From NCBI GenBank assembly GCA_004802725.1, contig SGPM01000241.1, positions 1 to 43,463 on the forward strand: a DNA stretch of 43,463 nucleotides, written 5' to 3'. The number at the start of each line of letters is the position of its first letter. Position 1 is the first letter of the stretch. This stretch comes from Antrodiella citrinella (Eukaryota; Basidiomycota; Agaricomycetes; Polyporales; Steccherinaceae). A program made the position numbers and the translations under genes. Positions 1 through 11,830 of the stretch are shown in pieces. The notes beneath the pieces are model-generated. The model saw only the letters and a list, made by a program, of their open reading frames with translations. It searched no databases and was not told where the DNA came from.

Positions 1-369
1 TGAGAATGATGGATCTGCCTTTCTTGGGAAAAATACCGACTGGGTCTGCCGAACCTACGGTCCAATATAGTATCGTTTTGCAACCAGCTGTAATATTGCA
101 GTCCCATGTGCTCGACATTCGTAGGGTATTCCGCGACTGTGATCTGATAGTGATCTGATAAAGGACAGTCCAGGGATCTCGAAGCTGATCTCGAATCCCA
201 GGATCCCGTTCATCTGTGAATTTTGACCGCCTTTCAATATTGTTCTCTTGCGTCGACCACGGTGACCATGTGGTTCCCTCATATACTGGGTTTGCAGGCC
301 ATTCTCGGCTTTGCTACCCAAGTTCCCTTGCAGGAGTCCCCCACTCCCACTCCCCAACACCCTCAAACC
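1..369. other. Upstream region of the S9C peptidase gene
   Basis: No convincing coding exon is visible. The open frames on both strands here lack family-like sequence and splice signals that would join them to anything. The stretch just before the ATG at 370 is C-rich (ccccactcccactccccaac), typical of fungal 5' leaders. The first bases could hold the end of a gene lying outside the window, but nothing supports that. Confidence 0.4.
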
Positions 370-3313
370 ATGTCGTCGTACAAGATTGATTTCAATCTCA
401 AGGAGGGTGCAGATGTGCTGTCGCCGAAGGACATGATCGAGCTCGCGAGGCCGGGTAGTGGTGTCCCGAGTCCAGGAGGTGATTTGGTGCTTGTGCCCGT
501 GAGCAAGTATTCCTTCGAGGAGAAAAAGTGAGTCGCTATTTTATGACTGTGCGTTCTCCTTTACGAACCTACTCGCAGGGACACGAATTCCATCTGGTTG
601 GCTCCGACCGCGTCTAACGTCCAACCTTTCGAGATTCCTCTCGCCAAAGGAGGTGAAGCTTTCTGGCTGGACACCCATACCGTCGCGCACGCAGTTTCGG
701 AGGGAGAAGGAAAAGATGAAGTGACTGCGCTCTACGCGCTCGACATCAGCTTTGAAGCGGACAAAATCAGCTTGCTCCCCGACTCTCCAGCCCTCATTGG
801 CAAATTCCCCACAAGCACTGTAACGAACTTCAGATTCCAAGCTAGGGCCGGTATCTTGGTTTTCTCCGACAACGTATACGAGGATGGAAACATCACTAGT
901 GTCAAGGAGCAGGATCAAGCTTGGGAGAACCGGGATAACTCGGCATTCGTCTACGATGAGATGTACGAGAGACATGTGAGTGCCATTCACGCTTTCGAAT
1001 AGACCGAAACTGAGTATCACACAGTGGGATACCTGGGCAGGACCCAAGAAGAGCACGCTCTTCTCCGTCAAACTTACGGTGGACCCGGAGCACAAGTGGC
1101 ACCTTGGAGACACATTCACGAATCTGCTTCACGGAACTGGCCATGTGGGTCCCATCGCGATCTATCTCGCGATCTCAAACTCATGTCTTCGTAGAACTGC
1201 CCTGTTGAACCCTTCGGTGGAACTGATGACTTCGATGTATCAGAGACTCACGTTCTGTACACCGCAAAGGACCCTAAGCTTCCACTGGCGTGGCACACAA
1301 AGCAGGATGTCAGTTTACTCATTCGATATTCTCAGTGGCTTGAAGCTGATAAAAACGACAGATCCATATCGTGGCTATTGACGGCAGCTCAAAGCCTCGT
1401 GAATTGACGTCTGGCAAGCAAGGTGCGACCCACGCACCCGCACTCAGCAAACAAGGAGACAAGGCCGCGTGGCTTGAACTTGATCAGGATGGTCATGAAG
1501 CCGATAGACACAAGATCACGATCTACGACTTGAAGACAAACGTTAGATACACATTGACGCAGAAGTGGGACCGATCTCCCTCTGAGCTTTCTGTGAGTGC
1601 CTTACCAGACTAATACGCGACGAGAAAGCTCACTGATAATTACATAGTTCTCGTCCAACGGCGATGTGCTATACTTCTCGGCGGGCGACCATGCCCGTAA
1701 CAAGGTCTACGCTATACCTATCCCCGCGACACCATCTGCATCCACCACCCACCCGAACTTTTCCGCCGAATATGACACTCCCGTCGCATTCACTCACAGC
1801 GGTTTCGCCTCCGGTGTGCAGGCCCTCGCCAACGGAAGGTTGCTCTTCACGCGCTCCTCGCTCACTTCACCCAACGACGTCTTCGTCCTGTCTGGTTTGG
1901 ACTCTGTTGACCTCCACTCGAAAGATGTGGCAGCTCAAATCAAGAAGGAAGTCAAGATCCAGCAACTGACCAAGTTCACGGCGGATGTCTTGAAGGCCAA
2001 GAGTTTGAGCGAGGGTGAAGACTTCTGGTTTGAGGGTGCCTTGGGCAAGCAGGTCCATGGATGGATCAACAAGCCCCCTGGTTTCAAGGAGGGTGACAAG
2101 AAGAAGTGGCCAGTGCTGTTGCTCATTCACGGAGGTAATCATTTGTTGTCTTGCCCAAAAGCTTATTTGTTCATGGAATATCCGCAGGTCCCGAAGGTTT
2201 CTGGGGCGATGAGTGGTCCACCCGATGGAACCCCAATGGTACGCATTCTTCTCCATGTGCAATTCGTGTCAGTATATGACGACTGTTGTTTAGTCTTTGC
2301 TCAGCAGGGATACTTCATCGTCGCTATCAACCCGACTGGCTCTACTTCCTTCGGACAAGGTCAGCTTAATTCTCAATCATGACACGTTCGAAATAAATTC
2401 ACTAACATGATATCTTTGCAGAATTCACCGACGGAATCAAGGAAGATTGGGGAGGAAAGCCCTTCGTCGATATACGCGCGGGATGGCAATACGTACTGGA
2501 CAACTTCCCCCAAATCGACACGGACCGTGCTGTAGCTGCTGGTGCTAGCTACGGTGGGTACATCATCAAGTAAGATCTCGGCTTGAGGATGGGTGGCTGT
2601 GTGTACTGTCTCTGACTTGGCGCAGCTGGATTCAAGGTCACCCCGATTTCGGCTTCGGTTTCAAGGCATTGGTGTGCCACGATGGAGTGAGTATTTTGGT
2701 AGTGCGCATTTGCGGATTGAGCACTGATTCTGTTTCAGAGCTTCGATACTCGTTTCGTTGGGTTCGCAACTGATGAGCTCTTCTTTGTGAGTATTTCTCG
2801 TTGTAGTTCATGAAAACAGATGTTGATCTGTTGCTCTCATAGGCCAACTACGAATTCGGTGGTCGCCCATGGGACAAGGATGCCGTAGACATTTACAGAC
2901 GGTGAGCCATATCATAGTCTTACACCGAATCAACCTGACCGTTTTGGCTAGGAACAACCCTTCGGAGTTCGCCGACAACTGGTCTACCCCTCAGCTGTTG
3001 ATCCACGGCAGCAAGGATTACCGTCTCGTGGAAGCTGAGAGTTTGGCTGCGTTCCACGTCCTGCAGCAGTTCGTTTCCACTCCAGTAACTGTTGAATGCG
3101 TTGGACTCACGTGAACATTCGTACCAGGAAAAACATTCCAAGCCGACTTGTCATCTTCCCCGACGAAAACCATTTCGTTTTGAACCACGGCAACAGGTTT
3201 GCGGTCTGCTTTCGCAACTACCATCTCCGATACTGACATTGAATGCTACTAGCTTGAAATGGCACTACGAGGTGCTCCGTTGGTTCGACAAGTACGTTGG
3301 TGAGAAGAACTAA
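370..3313 (+). CDS. dpp5: Prolyl oligopeptidase family S9C serine peptidase (dipeptidyl-peptidase V / acylaminoacyl-peptidase type)
   Basis: Fifteen exons (370-527, 579-975, 1025-1144, 1195-1308, 1362-1592, 1648-2134, 2188-2238, 2294-2359, 2422-2569, 2626-2686, 2739-2786, 2843-2901, 2952-3068, 3128-3196, 3253-3313) join in frame to 728 residues, the usual size for fungal dipeptidyl-peptidase V. The N-terminal two thirds is the expected beta-propeller; the C-terminal third is an alpha/beta hydrolase. The oxyanion-region motif [16 protein letters not shown] is split over an intron. The catalytic triad is readable: Ser584 in GASYGGY, Asp669 in HGSKDYRL and His701 in FPDENHF. There is no signal peptide, so I infer a cytosolic enzyme removing dipeptides or acylated residues from peptide N-termini, unlike the secreted DPP5 of Aspergillus. 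The start is the first ATG in the frame, directly after a C-rich leader. The family is certain; the exact substrate is not. Confidence 0.93.
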
Positions 3314-3676
3314 GGGTGAAGAGAAGTGGGAAATGTAAGGAAGTGAATGTATCATCATATCAGCCTAAATGTGCATCCTTGATTGTGCTCGCACGGAGAG
3401 ATCGCGACGAGGCGGTGTTCAGTAGGCGTGCTCTCGCAGGGTCGCTGTGCGCAGTTGGTGTGAACGGAACGATGACATCGTGGGCCTCAGGCGAAGACGT
3501 AAGCACGGGCGGCGTCAAGGTGGCTTGCCAGTGTGGGAGCCATCGAGCGCGTCGACTTGCCTCTTGTTTACACACCTTGACCATCCTCTGTAGAGACTGC
3601 CAGGATCCAGAAAGTTCTGCAGACCTCTAGCTGGTGAGTTGCCGTCTTCCTAAAGTCGTGCACGCGTGCTCAATGA
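3314..3676. other. Gene-free spacer with a possible upstream intron of the next gene
   Basis: This is the 3' flank of the peptidase and 5' flank of the KOW-domain gene. A good-looking intron (gtgagt at 3634 to ccatag ending at 3689) suggests that the next gene may have an extra 5' exon, coding or untranslated. I could not find an in-frame coding exon before it. Confidence 0.4.
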
Positions 3677-4817
3677 ATGCCATCCATAGTTATGGACCTG
3701 AAGATCCTGGACGAAGGATTTCTGGTGCAGAGGGCTGGCGTCGACCCATCTACGGGTGACCCTTGGAAGCCTACTTGGATGTCCAGGAGCGACTGTAACG
3801 AGAATCTTGTGTCCGAATGGGAGTCTACTCGAACATTTGAGAGGCGACATATATCAGAAACGTTAGGTGGCGAACATATGATACTTGCTAGAGGGTTACT
3901 GGGACTGACGAGTTGCGCTTGTTACCATCTAGGTGATGATGTAGACCTTAGTTGGAACGATATTGCGAGCGGGGCTCAATCCGAAACTTGGTCGTCTGAG
4001 TCCCGCAAGAGGCCGGCTCCAGATGATTGGACTCGGATGTCTGTCAACTCGGAGGTACAAGAATCGGATGTTGATGGTCAACAGTCGGCAGTCAAACGAT
4101 ATAACATCGACCTGAGCTCACGACGCCCATCGTATGGACCTTTGACGACTGGTTTCAAATCCGTACGTCATCTCATAATTCATGACGAAATGATATGTGC
4201 CTAATATACTTGCAGTCGCGGACGCGCCCTGCGGTAAAGAAAGTCCAAACGACTAAACTTGACACTGCACCCTCCTTCGAACATTCCGTCAATGATCCTC
4301 CACTGATGACAGGAGCTGAAGGACCTCCCACTGGTAACATCTCAATCCCATCTGACAGGTTGGTCAGACTGATGTTTGCTCCGTTACAGAGATATCGCCA
4401 GAATGGCTACTAGGAGACCTCCTCAAAACAGAAGGCATCGCAGTGGAAGTCAAATATTCCCGTCCTGCCAATGAATCGCTCGGATGGGGAAAGGGCGACT
4501 TTGAAGGCACCGAGGGCGTCGTGCTATCGGTTCTCAACCTTCATAACAACATGTCTACTGCAAGCGTCAAGCTGCTGGACCCTCACGATGGCACGCAGAA
4601 GGTCTATCCAATTCCAGTGAAGTATCTCTGGCCTATACCCCCATCTAAGGCTGGCCAGAATGCGGTGATTCTTCTTGGCCAGTTTCACGGTCAGGTCGCT
4701 AAATTGAGGCAACTTGAGGATGACGTGAGCGTTTGGTTGGTGTCTGCTGGGAGTTGTCATTTTGAGATTGAGACCGAACATATGGTGCTCTTACACGATG
4801 TCGACGCTGATGTCTAG
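3677..4817 (+). CDS. Small protein with chromodomain-like N-terminus and Spt5-type KOW C-terminus
   Basis: Three exons (3677-4162, 4216-4333, 4390-4817) join in frame to 343 residues. Near the N-terminus the pattern GVDPSTGDPWKPTW followed by LVSEWE resembles the second half of fungal chromodomains (W-x-G-x-D-x-x-T-G-x-P-W-x-P-T-W), without the usual first strand. The middle is acidic, polar and low in hydrophobic residues. The last 110 residues resemble the C-terminal KOW region of transcription elongation factor Spt5: GTEGVVLSVLN, then YLWPIPPSKAGQ, VILLGQFHGQVAKLRQLEDD and a final HMVLL. A full Spt5 is far longer, with NGN and several KOW domains, so this is not the SPT5 orthologue. It may be a diverged fragment, a chromatin or RNA-associated accessory protein, or a decaying duplicate. 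The start is uncertain: if an intron at 3634-3689 is spliced, the first ATG becomes 3692 or lies further upstream. Confidence 0.6.
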
Positions 4818-5868
4818 TTACTTGAATTGTGCATGCATGTACCTGTCTTTCAGCAGTCTACATCGAATTTTGCATATTCCGTACATTTGCTATGCAGCAG
4901 AAGCTGTAGGTGACTGTGGGTCCTGACATCCGTGAGACATGGAAATCGCGTGGCTTGCCCGATGCGATCTCCCTTTCGACTCGTCACAATTGTGATAATA
5001 GAGCAGCGTAGAGCATACCATCGTCACTCCCCAGCAAGGCTCTCACAACGCGAGATGATTCAAGCAACTCTCCCTTTCAGCTTTATCGCACTTCCGTGGA
5101 CAGATTGGATCCAAGCGGGGTAGTCAAGAGCCACCGCGGTAGCAGATTTGAAGGCGGCAATTTGAATGTCGCTTTGTTCTGCATGAGACGCTTTGCCTCA
5201 AGGCTATGAGGCCTCAGGACGCGACGTGTTTGCGTCCATCCTTCCAATGTGTACTTGCTGCCATATCCATCAAGTCCATCTATCGAGACCAGCATTCTGG
5301 TCTGAAGAGTCTTCTGCACGATGCCCGGTGAGTAAAGTTGACATTTTGATGGAAGTCTTCGAGTCGTTTGTGGCCCCAGTCAGTTGAAATGCGAGTTGAT
5401 ACCTCGCAGTTCATCCCTGTCTTGCTTGATACGGTGATATTTCACCGGAAGGACGTTCGTTCTCTCAGGTCGTTGTTGCAGTGCCGAGTAAGCCTGTGAT
5501 GGGCTGCACCACGCCACTGCACTGGCACTTGCTATGGCTTGGCTGTGGCCCATTGTCCATAGTGTGGCACGACCGAACTCTATTGTTTCCGACTTCGCTG
5601 CGTGTTTTGAGGTTGCATGTGAATGTGACTACACGTGGGAGGAGCTCTACATGGACCCACAGAACAGTGGCCAGCCTCGTGGTCGGTGGCCACCGCTTGC
5701 GGAGTTGACTTTAAAAGCGCTCCTTAAACTGGGTTTCGTCTTTGCTTTCTCCCCCCATCCAAGCACTGCTTGTTCCGAGGTCGACTTGTCTCTGACTCTC
5801 TGTCATTTAACCCAGATCGTCCACCACCCCATTCACATACCCCCAAGTTGAAAACATCTAATCACACC
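4818..5868. other. Intergenic region and RasGEF 5' leader
   Basis: About 1 kb without a recognisable gene. A perfect 6-bp inverted repeat (CGGTGA, 4-nt gap, TCACCG) lies at 5432-5447; it could be a binding site for a dimeric factor, but nothing else supports that. The last 100 bp is pyrimidine-rich and reads as the RasGEF 5' leader. Confidence 0.5.
5710..5716 (+). promoter_or_regulatory. TATA-like element upstream of the first RasGEF
   Basis: TTTAAAA lies about 150 bp before the ATG at 5869 and is followed by a CT-rich stretch typical of fungal transcription start regions. This is inference from position and composition only. Confidence 0.3.
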
Positions 5869-8830
5869 ATGCCGAGGGTCGAGAAGGCCACCATTGGTGG
5901 CCCGATGGCACTCACACCACGCGTCACAGTCAACCCTCTCACACCTCCTCATCATCCCCGTACTCTCCCTCGCCACTCGTCTGCTCACGAACGCGCCGCG
6001 TCTCACAATCCGCAGGCCGCACGCGTCGTTGACATCAGTACCACTCAAGATGGCCAGTTCCCGCATGCAAATGGCCACCGCCGTACCAGAGCGCCCTCCC
6101 ATGCCCCATTCCCATCCATGCCAAGCAATGGCAGTCCTCCCACTATGAAACCCCCCGCCAACACGCCCCGTAGTCGCTTCTACTCCGAGACAGCACGTCT
6201 CCCTCTCACTCCCCTCTCTGTCAACGACCCATTCGCTTCCGTTCAGCACCACCCCATCGAGCTCGGCGGCGTGGAATGTAGCGCGAGCTTGATCGACGAG
6301 GGCTTCCATATCTTCTCCGACTTCACGACGTTGCTCACTGCATGCAAGGACCACAAAGTCTTCACGTTCTCTCGACTCTGTGGCATCTTCTTGATCTCCA
6401 TCGACAAGGCCTTGCGCAAGTTGGACACATACCCCGAATTCTTGAGGAAGTCAGCCATGGTCGTCGCGGCCAAGGGCTCTGTGGAATTCTCCAAGCAAGT
6501 CATCAGGAACTTCGCCGATTCCCTAGCGCGCGATGGTCGAGAGGAGAACAAGCAGGCCACTTCGGTGCATATGGCTAGTTTGGCCATTTTGGTGTGGGAT
6601 AGTGTGAGGGTGTTGATGAGGGTTAGCTACCAGGAGGAGCTTTACCATAACGTCGTCAAGGAGCTCGGTCCGGGTGAGGAAGCACCTCGTTCTTCATCCG
6701 AGACCGCACATAGCGACACCCAGGAGGTGACAGAGGTAGCCTCCATCTTGAAGAAATCTCTTGTCGCTTCATCTTCCGACAGCAGCAAAGCCGTCAAAGC
6801 CAGTATCTTGGATTACTTCCATGGCAAGACGAAGTTGACCAAGTCCAGGAAACCCCGCCTGGACAGGAGCGTCCAGCAGGTCGACGCGAATGCCTCTCGG
6901 ACAGTCTTCACGAGGAGGACTGTTGATTCCTTCATCCTCGTCGAGAACAAACCTCCCTCCCTCTGCGAAGATCCCAGGGACATCAGACCCTTCGATCCCT
7001 GTGACCACATCCCGGATATCAAGGAAGCCCGTCGTCGCACTGGACTTCACGAATCCCACATCTTCTTCGCCGCTGCCTCTACTCTGGTGACGACGCCGTT
7101 CGAGCAGGACTTCGATGTCCACACCTATCGTACTCAATGGGTGATCCCCATTTCTGAGTCAGAAATCGTGAGGGAGTCCAAGCGGGACACAGTTACCGGT
7201 AGCCTCAGAGAAGTTATCAGCGGAGCTACATTCCCGGCCCTCGTCCAGGTCGTACTGGAGAAGATCGATGTGCCTGACAGCGCTGACTTTGTGGACACCT
7301 TCTTCTTATTCTTCCGCCTCCACTCTCGTCCCTCTGCCTTCCTCGACATGCTTATCGCGACATACGAACAAGTGTCTCCTGCTACACGCGCATTTCAACG
7401 CTCATCCTTCCGTGCATATCGAAAGTACGGAAAGATGCAGGTCATCAAAGTGATTCGCATGTGGCTCGACTCTCATTGGGAGGAAAAGCATGACCACACA
7501 ATCCGCGAGTCCCTGTTCAAGTTCGTGAACGACGTTGTTCGCGTCGACCGTGATTTCCCGGACGACGTCTCCTCCTCATTGCAATCCGCCATGGCTCGTC
7601 GTCAGGTTCCGGCCGTCGAAGCGCGGATGAGTAGCGACCGTCACCAATATCCTATCACAGCTTTCCAGAAGCAAGTAGAGTACATGGAAGACATGGTCTC
7701 CCGCGGTCATGATGTCTCTCTCATTGACATTGTGGTGTTCAATAGGCCTGGAGGTGCAGAGGAAATCGCTCGTGGACTTACCATCTTAGAATCGGAATAT
7801 TTCCTATCCTTCCCTCCTAAGGAGATTGTGGCTCTCAGGACTGGGCACGAGCCCAAGAAGTTCAGGGAATGGGAGAAGTTCAATACCGCCATGGGTTGGT
7901 GGGTTTTGGACAGCGTCCTTTCGCACAAGGGTGTCGAAGGACGCATCAAGGCGATAGAGCTGTTCATTAATGTTGCTCACGTATGTATTCTCCTATTCAG
8001 CGGTGACCTAGATGCTGATGCTATGACCTCCAGATCTGCATGAGGACTTTACAGAACTACAGCTCTGCACAGACCATTGTGCATGCTCTGAACCAGAACG
8101 CCCTAAGTCGTTTGCAAGGCACGCTTCCAGTGAGTGCCAGCATACTCATGCAGCAGGGTCATGTAACCTGATATTCTGAGTCGCGACAGCTCATCTCATC
8201 TGGCCACAAGAATCGTATGCGTATCATGGACGATATTTTCTGGGGAGTCAGCAAATACCAAGCCGCCATTAAGATGTCCCAGCCAGCAGTACCTGTTCCA
8301 TGTAAGCAAACCGAGAAAACCGTTCTATGCTATTCTAATGACTCGGATGTTCATGTATAGATATGATCAGATTCGATCTGAACAAGGTTAGCAGAGCGTG
8401 CACTGGCCATACTCACCGTCGTACCAAGGATGGTGAACGCATGGTGGACATGAATTACTACTTCGGCGTTCGTCGGTACATTCGTGGTACGTGGATACCT
8501 TTCACAGCATAACTCAGCCTTGAACACGTTCTACCATAGATCTTGAGAACGTGCACACCGAGCTGCCTATCCCACGCGTGAAGGTCATCCTTCAATGGCT
8601 CGAAACCGTTTGCAAACGCTATCTCGATGTCGATCATGAAGATGTGAGAATGAAGATGATGGCTAAGAGGTGAAGAGCTCTGTTGTTTCGTACATCACAG
8701 CTTACTTATCGATAACGCGTCCTCCAGCTTTGTGATCGAAGAGGCGAAAGCAAACCCTCTCCAACGTCGACGCTCTTGGGTGACGGAAGAGAACCGCAAA
8801 GAGGCGTACCTCCAGGGTTACCTGCCGTGA
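5869..8830 (+). CDS. Ras guanine-nucleotide exchange factor (RasGEF_N plus CDC25-homology domain, no SH3)
   Basis: Six exons (5869-7980, 8034-8129, 8190-8301, 8361-8486, 8540-8669, 8728-8830) join in frame to 892 residues. Residues 1-140 are Pro/Ser-rich and probably disordered. A helical region follows (about 165-270). A RasGEF N-terminal domain lies at about 441-555 (VISGATFPALVQVVLEKID, FFLFFRLHSRPSAFLDMLI). The catalytic CDC25-homology domain lies at about 610-885, with EWEKFNTAMGWWVLDSVL, RIKAIELFINVAHICMRT and NYSSAQTIVHALNQNALSRL. Such proteins load GTP onto Ras-like GTPases at membranes. The lack of an SH3 domain separates it from the Cdc25-type gene at 17073-21520; a Bud5-like or Ras/Rsr1-directed role is possible but not shown. 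The start is the first ATG of the frame, after a C-rich leader. Confidence 0.9.
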
Positions 8831-10323
8831 TTCTCAGCACTCTTCATCATGTTACTAGCTGACGACTAGCCCACGGATTTCTCTTGAACCCACTGCTCTT
8901 TGTATCTTTCAATTCTATTTCTTATCTCTATGTACCATCAATTGACCTCATCCTCTCTGCTACAAACCGCACGCTCCTTTCCGTTCCTTTCCTCCTTCTA
9001 CTTCGTTTTCCCCAACTGCGATGACATGCTATCACTGCTGTATCATCGTCGCATCCGTCACTCCTTTGTCTTGTCTTGTCTTTTCCTGCTCCGCCTCTAC
9101 GTCTAGAAATCAAACTATATCGTTGTATACTCAGCTCCTCGCGAATCACAGGTTTACCTCTGATTGCGAGTAAGTAGCTGTGAATACCGTAATTGGCGCC
9201 AACGCCACAGTTGAGTGTCCGAGTCACCGCGATGGCCAATTGCTGTACAAGGGCGTGAACGCGTACTTATATGAATACGGTGACCGAGGGATGAAGAACA
9301 TGTGTCACATGTATTCGAAGGAAGATGAGGGCATGAGATCAAGGAAGAAGGACTCACAAAGGAAGCAAAGTGGACGACGAGACTATCCAAAGATCAATGT
9401 CTCGGTGGTGGGATGTCAGCCTCACCCTCGTCTGCGAGAGCAGATGAGACCTGTGAGGTCATGGCTGCAGTGTGCCAGGAGGCCTCGGATCGCGGAGAGT
9501 TATTGGAGAACTCGAACAAGAGACAGCGAGTCGAAGCACGATGCAGGGAAAAATACTACGCACCAAAGTTCAACACGCTCCGACTCATCTGCTTGGTAGT
9601 GCTGGAGGACACATCATCTTGTCTCATTGTAGCAGCCAGTCCGGGGGAGGGGTCTGACTCGAGATGGCGACGACGACTGCTGTTAGAGAGGGTCGATTGA
9701 GTGAAGGTGGTGGTGTGAAGACAAGGTGTTCGTCAGGGAGGCGGGGGTTTATGTATGTGCTTGAGGTGGCTGACCATGTTCGGATTTGAATTGAAGCTGG
9801 ACGCGGCGAGCCTAACGCAACATGGGCCGCCCGGGCGCAAGAGAAAAAAAATAACACGCCGTACTAGATACTCTTCGCAAAGGGGCCAAAGATCGTAGCA
9901 GGCCCAAGCTTTATCAGCGCAGACTTGAGCCGCAGTCGCAGCCCAGCGGGGTGTCCAGGGAAGTTGAAGCAGCGAGACTCGTATATCCTGAGAACGACAA
10001 AGCCTCACTGCGCCCATCCTCGCGTCTCTAAACGCACTTTCAAGTTCTCCTTTTCTCTTAGATCTAAGACAAGAAGTACATACGATAACTCCGACGGCCT
10101 GGTCATGTTTGCTGGTGTAACGAGCGACCCCGGCAGCAATCACAACCTGAGGCCTGAGTACCATAACACCGTGACTCTCGATCTACGACTGTTGAACATT
10201 TCAGCACTTCATGATCAGCCATACGACGTCCTTGTGGGAACGTCATCGCACTGCTATTAATTGGCCGAATAACTCGTATTGAGCTCGAGTAAACTGTAGC
10301 ATTGCCATCGACAGAGGCCGCAC
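8831..10323. other. Long tail-to-tail intergenic region
   Basis: This 1.5-kb gap separates the converging stops of the RasGEF and Ctk2. The first 280 bp is T-rich and fits a 3' untranslated region. Open frames up to 143 codons occur on both strands further in, but none shows family-like sequence or paired splice sites. I found no tRNA B-box. An imperfect hairpin lies at 9138-9170. Confidence 0.5.
9138..9170. repeat. Imperfect inverted repeat (hairpin)
   Basis: CTCGCgAATCA at 9138-9148 pairs with TGATTGCGAG at 9161-9170, giving a 10-bp stem with one bulged base and a 12-nt loop. It lies about 310 bp past the RasGEF stop. Function unknown; it may be a chance structure. Confidence 0.4.
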
Positions 10324-11730
10324 TCAGTATTCAATCATCCCAGGTGGCGCAAACATAAATCTCGTTGTCGTCACCGCACCCTCATTCCGTCCTAATTCCA
10401 TGTCGGTTTGAACTGTGCCTGCCGCGGCACTCACCCTCATCCTTGGTGGATATTCCGACTCTCGCATTACGATCTTCAAGCGCATCAGCTGGTCCGCCTT
10501 ATATGGCGCTGGCAGGGGCGCAGTTGAAGCATTGGGTCGAGCGGTGGGGTGAGGGGAGGATGGAGTCGTAGGTGAGGTAGAGGCGTGTGGGTTCTGTGCG
10601 GCTTGGATGAACAGATCAATGATAGGGTGTGCTATGTCTAAGAGAGAGTCAAAAACTTCATTGAAGATAAAGGAGAAGATGGGTACCTTGTAGATCTTGT
10701 ACGTGACATCGAAATTTTCGTTCCCAGTCCCCGGGCTTTCCTAGGATCTCAGCGATTTCATGACTCGTGCAAAAGCCAGATGGAACTGGTATTGGTCCTT
10801 GCTCAAACGAAGTCAGAAGTGCTGCAAGGTAGACAGAAGCCAATGCGATAATATGCGGAGGGTATTGCAGGTTGACGAGGGTTCGGTTACTGTCAATTGC
10901 CAGGCGCCACGCCAGCTTGGTCAACTTCTTGGTGGCTGGAATGAGAGATAAGCTCGAGTTGTTCCTACAATGATATTCGTGACAGGCTCACCATGAAAGG
11001 TACGTCCAATCTTAATGACATACGGGAAGGACATCCTAGACGTGAAATTGAAGCAGACAGTTTCCAGGATTGCGCGTTCAAGCTTGAGTAAATTCTGACG
11101 GTCATGCTCGACTTTCTATGAGACGCAATGACATTCCGAGTAAGCTCGAATGTCTAAGATGACAGATGAGATACTGACGTTGGGATCAATGTCAAGCTCG
11201 CCAGAGACTTTCGACTTAGCAGCAAACTCCGGATATTGAATGGCGTAGGATACCATGAGCAGTTCTCGTGGTTTCTTCAGTGTGTCGTGCATTTTCGTGG
11301 ATACATATAGTGCTGCTAGGCATACATCCTATCAAAGAGACTAGTTCGTCAGCGATTCACGTATAGATGAGGTCAAATATAGACATGGTATGTCAAGTCC
11401 TTCAAATTCCGCCGGAAGAAGAGATGAAATCGGTGGTACAGATTCTGGGCTGTGGCAACAGTTCTACGCGGACTGCAAGTAACCAATGTTGAGTATACGC
11501 TTCGTTCGTCAATGTGTAAAATGTACTCACAATCCAAGCTTTGCACCGACATTCTCAATAAAGCCACAGGCAAGCTGCCTGGCACGCTCCTCTTGGTTCA
11601 GGGACAGCTTTCCGCGCTGCCTTTCAGATAGTTGTTCGACCTCTGCAGGTGTAAAGTATGGCAAATGATACTTCACGGAAGATGTGCCAACCCCAAAAGG
11701 TGAGTCGTTGGCCCCCAGTTCTGCGTCCAT
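10324..11730 (-). CDS. CTK2: Cyclin-like subunit of CTD kinase I (Ctk2)
   Basis: Six exons on the minus strand (11730-11531, 11472-11385, 11328-11179, 11115-10992, 10935-10687, 10637-10324) join in frame to 374 residues. The N-terminal motif PYFTPAEVEQL and the cyclin fold that follows (AQNLYHRFHLFF, DVCLAALYVSTKMHDTLKKP, LERAILETVCFNF, LAWRLAIDSNRTLVNLQYPP) match the fungal Ctk2 cyclin group. Ctk2 pairs with the kinase Ctk1 and a third subunit Ctk3 to phosphorylate Ser2 of the RNA polymerase II C-terminal domain in the nucleus. The last 90 residues are Pro/Ser/Thr-rich and end with a conserved-looking LGRNEG...FMFAPPG patch. The second intron has a weak donor (gtctat), but the flanking protein sequence supports it. 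Cyclin L/K/T is the main alternative. Its ATG is 100 bp from that of PIG-U on the other strand. Confidence 0.82.
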
Positions 11731-11830
11731 AGATTTCGGGACTGTGGTCAGAGTATGAGAAGTTGAGAACGGTTATGGTCCACAAGCGCCCATAAACACA
11801 ATTCTTGACCGCTACTTTCATGGCCTCTGG
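11731..11830. promoter_or_regulatory. Short divergent promoter, Ctk2 / PIG-U
   Basis: Only 100 bp separates the two start codons, so both 5' leaders and core promoter elements must fit here or overlap the coding regions. I see no clear TATA or CCAAT box. Co-regulation is an inference from spacing. Confidence 0.6.

Noticed and set aside
541..1119. 192-codon minus-strand open frame opposite the S9C peptidase
   Set aside because: It is a shadow of the highly supported coding exons on the plus strand.
9180..10260. Several overlapping open frames in the RasGEF-Ctk2 gap
   Set aside because: None shows protein-like conservation patterns or supported introns; overlapping frames on both strands are expected by chance at this GC content.
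10397..10439. A 43-nt GT...AG segment (gtgagtgcc...gaattag) in the last Ctk2 exon
   Set aside because: Removing it shifts the frame to an early stop. Reading through keeps the conserved-looking LGRNEG...FMFAPPG end, and 43 nt is short for an intron.
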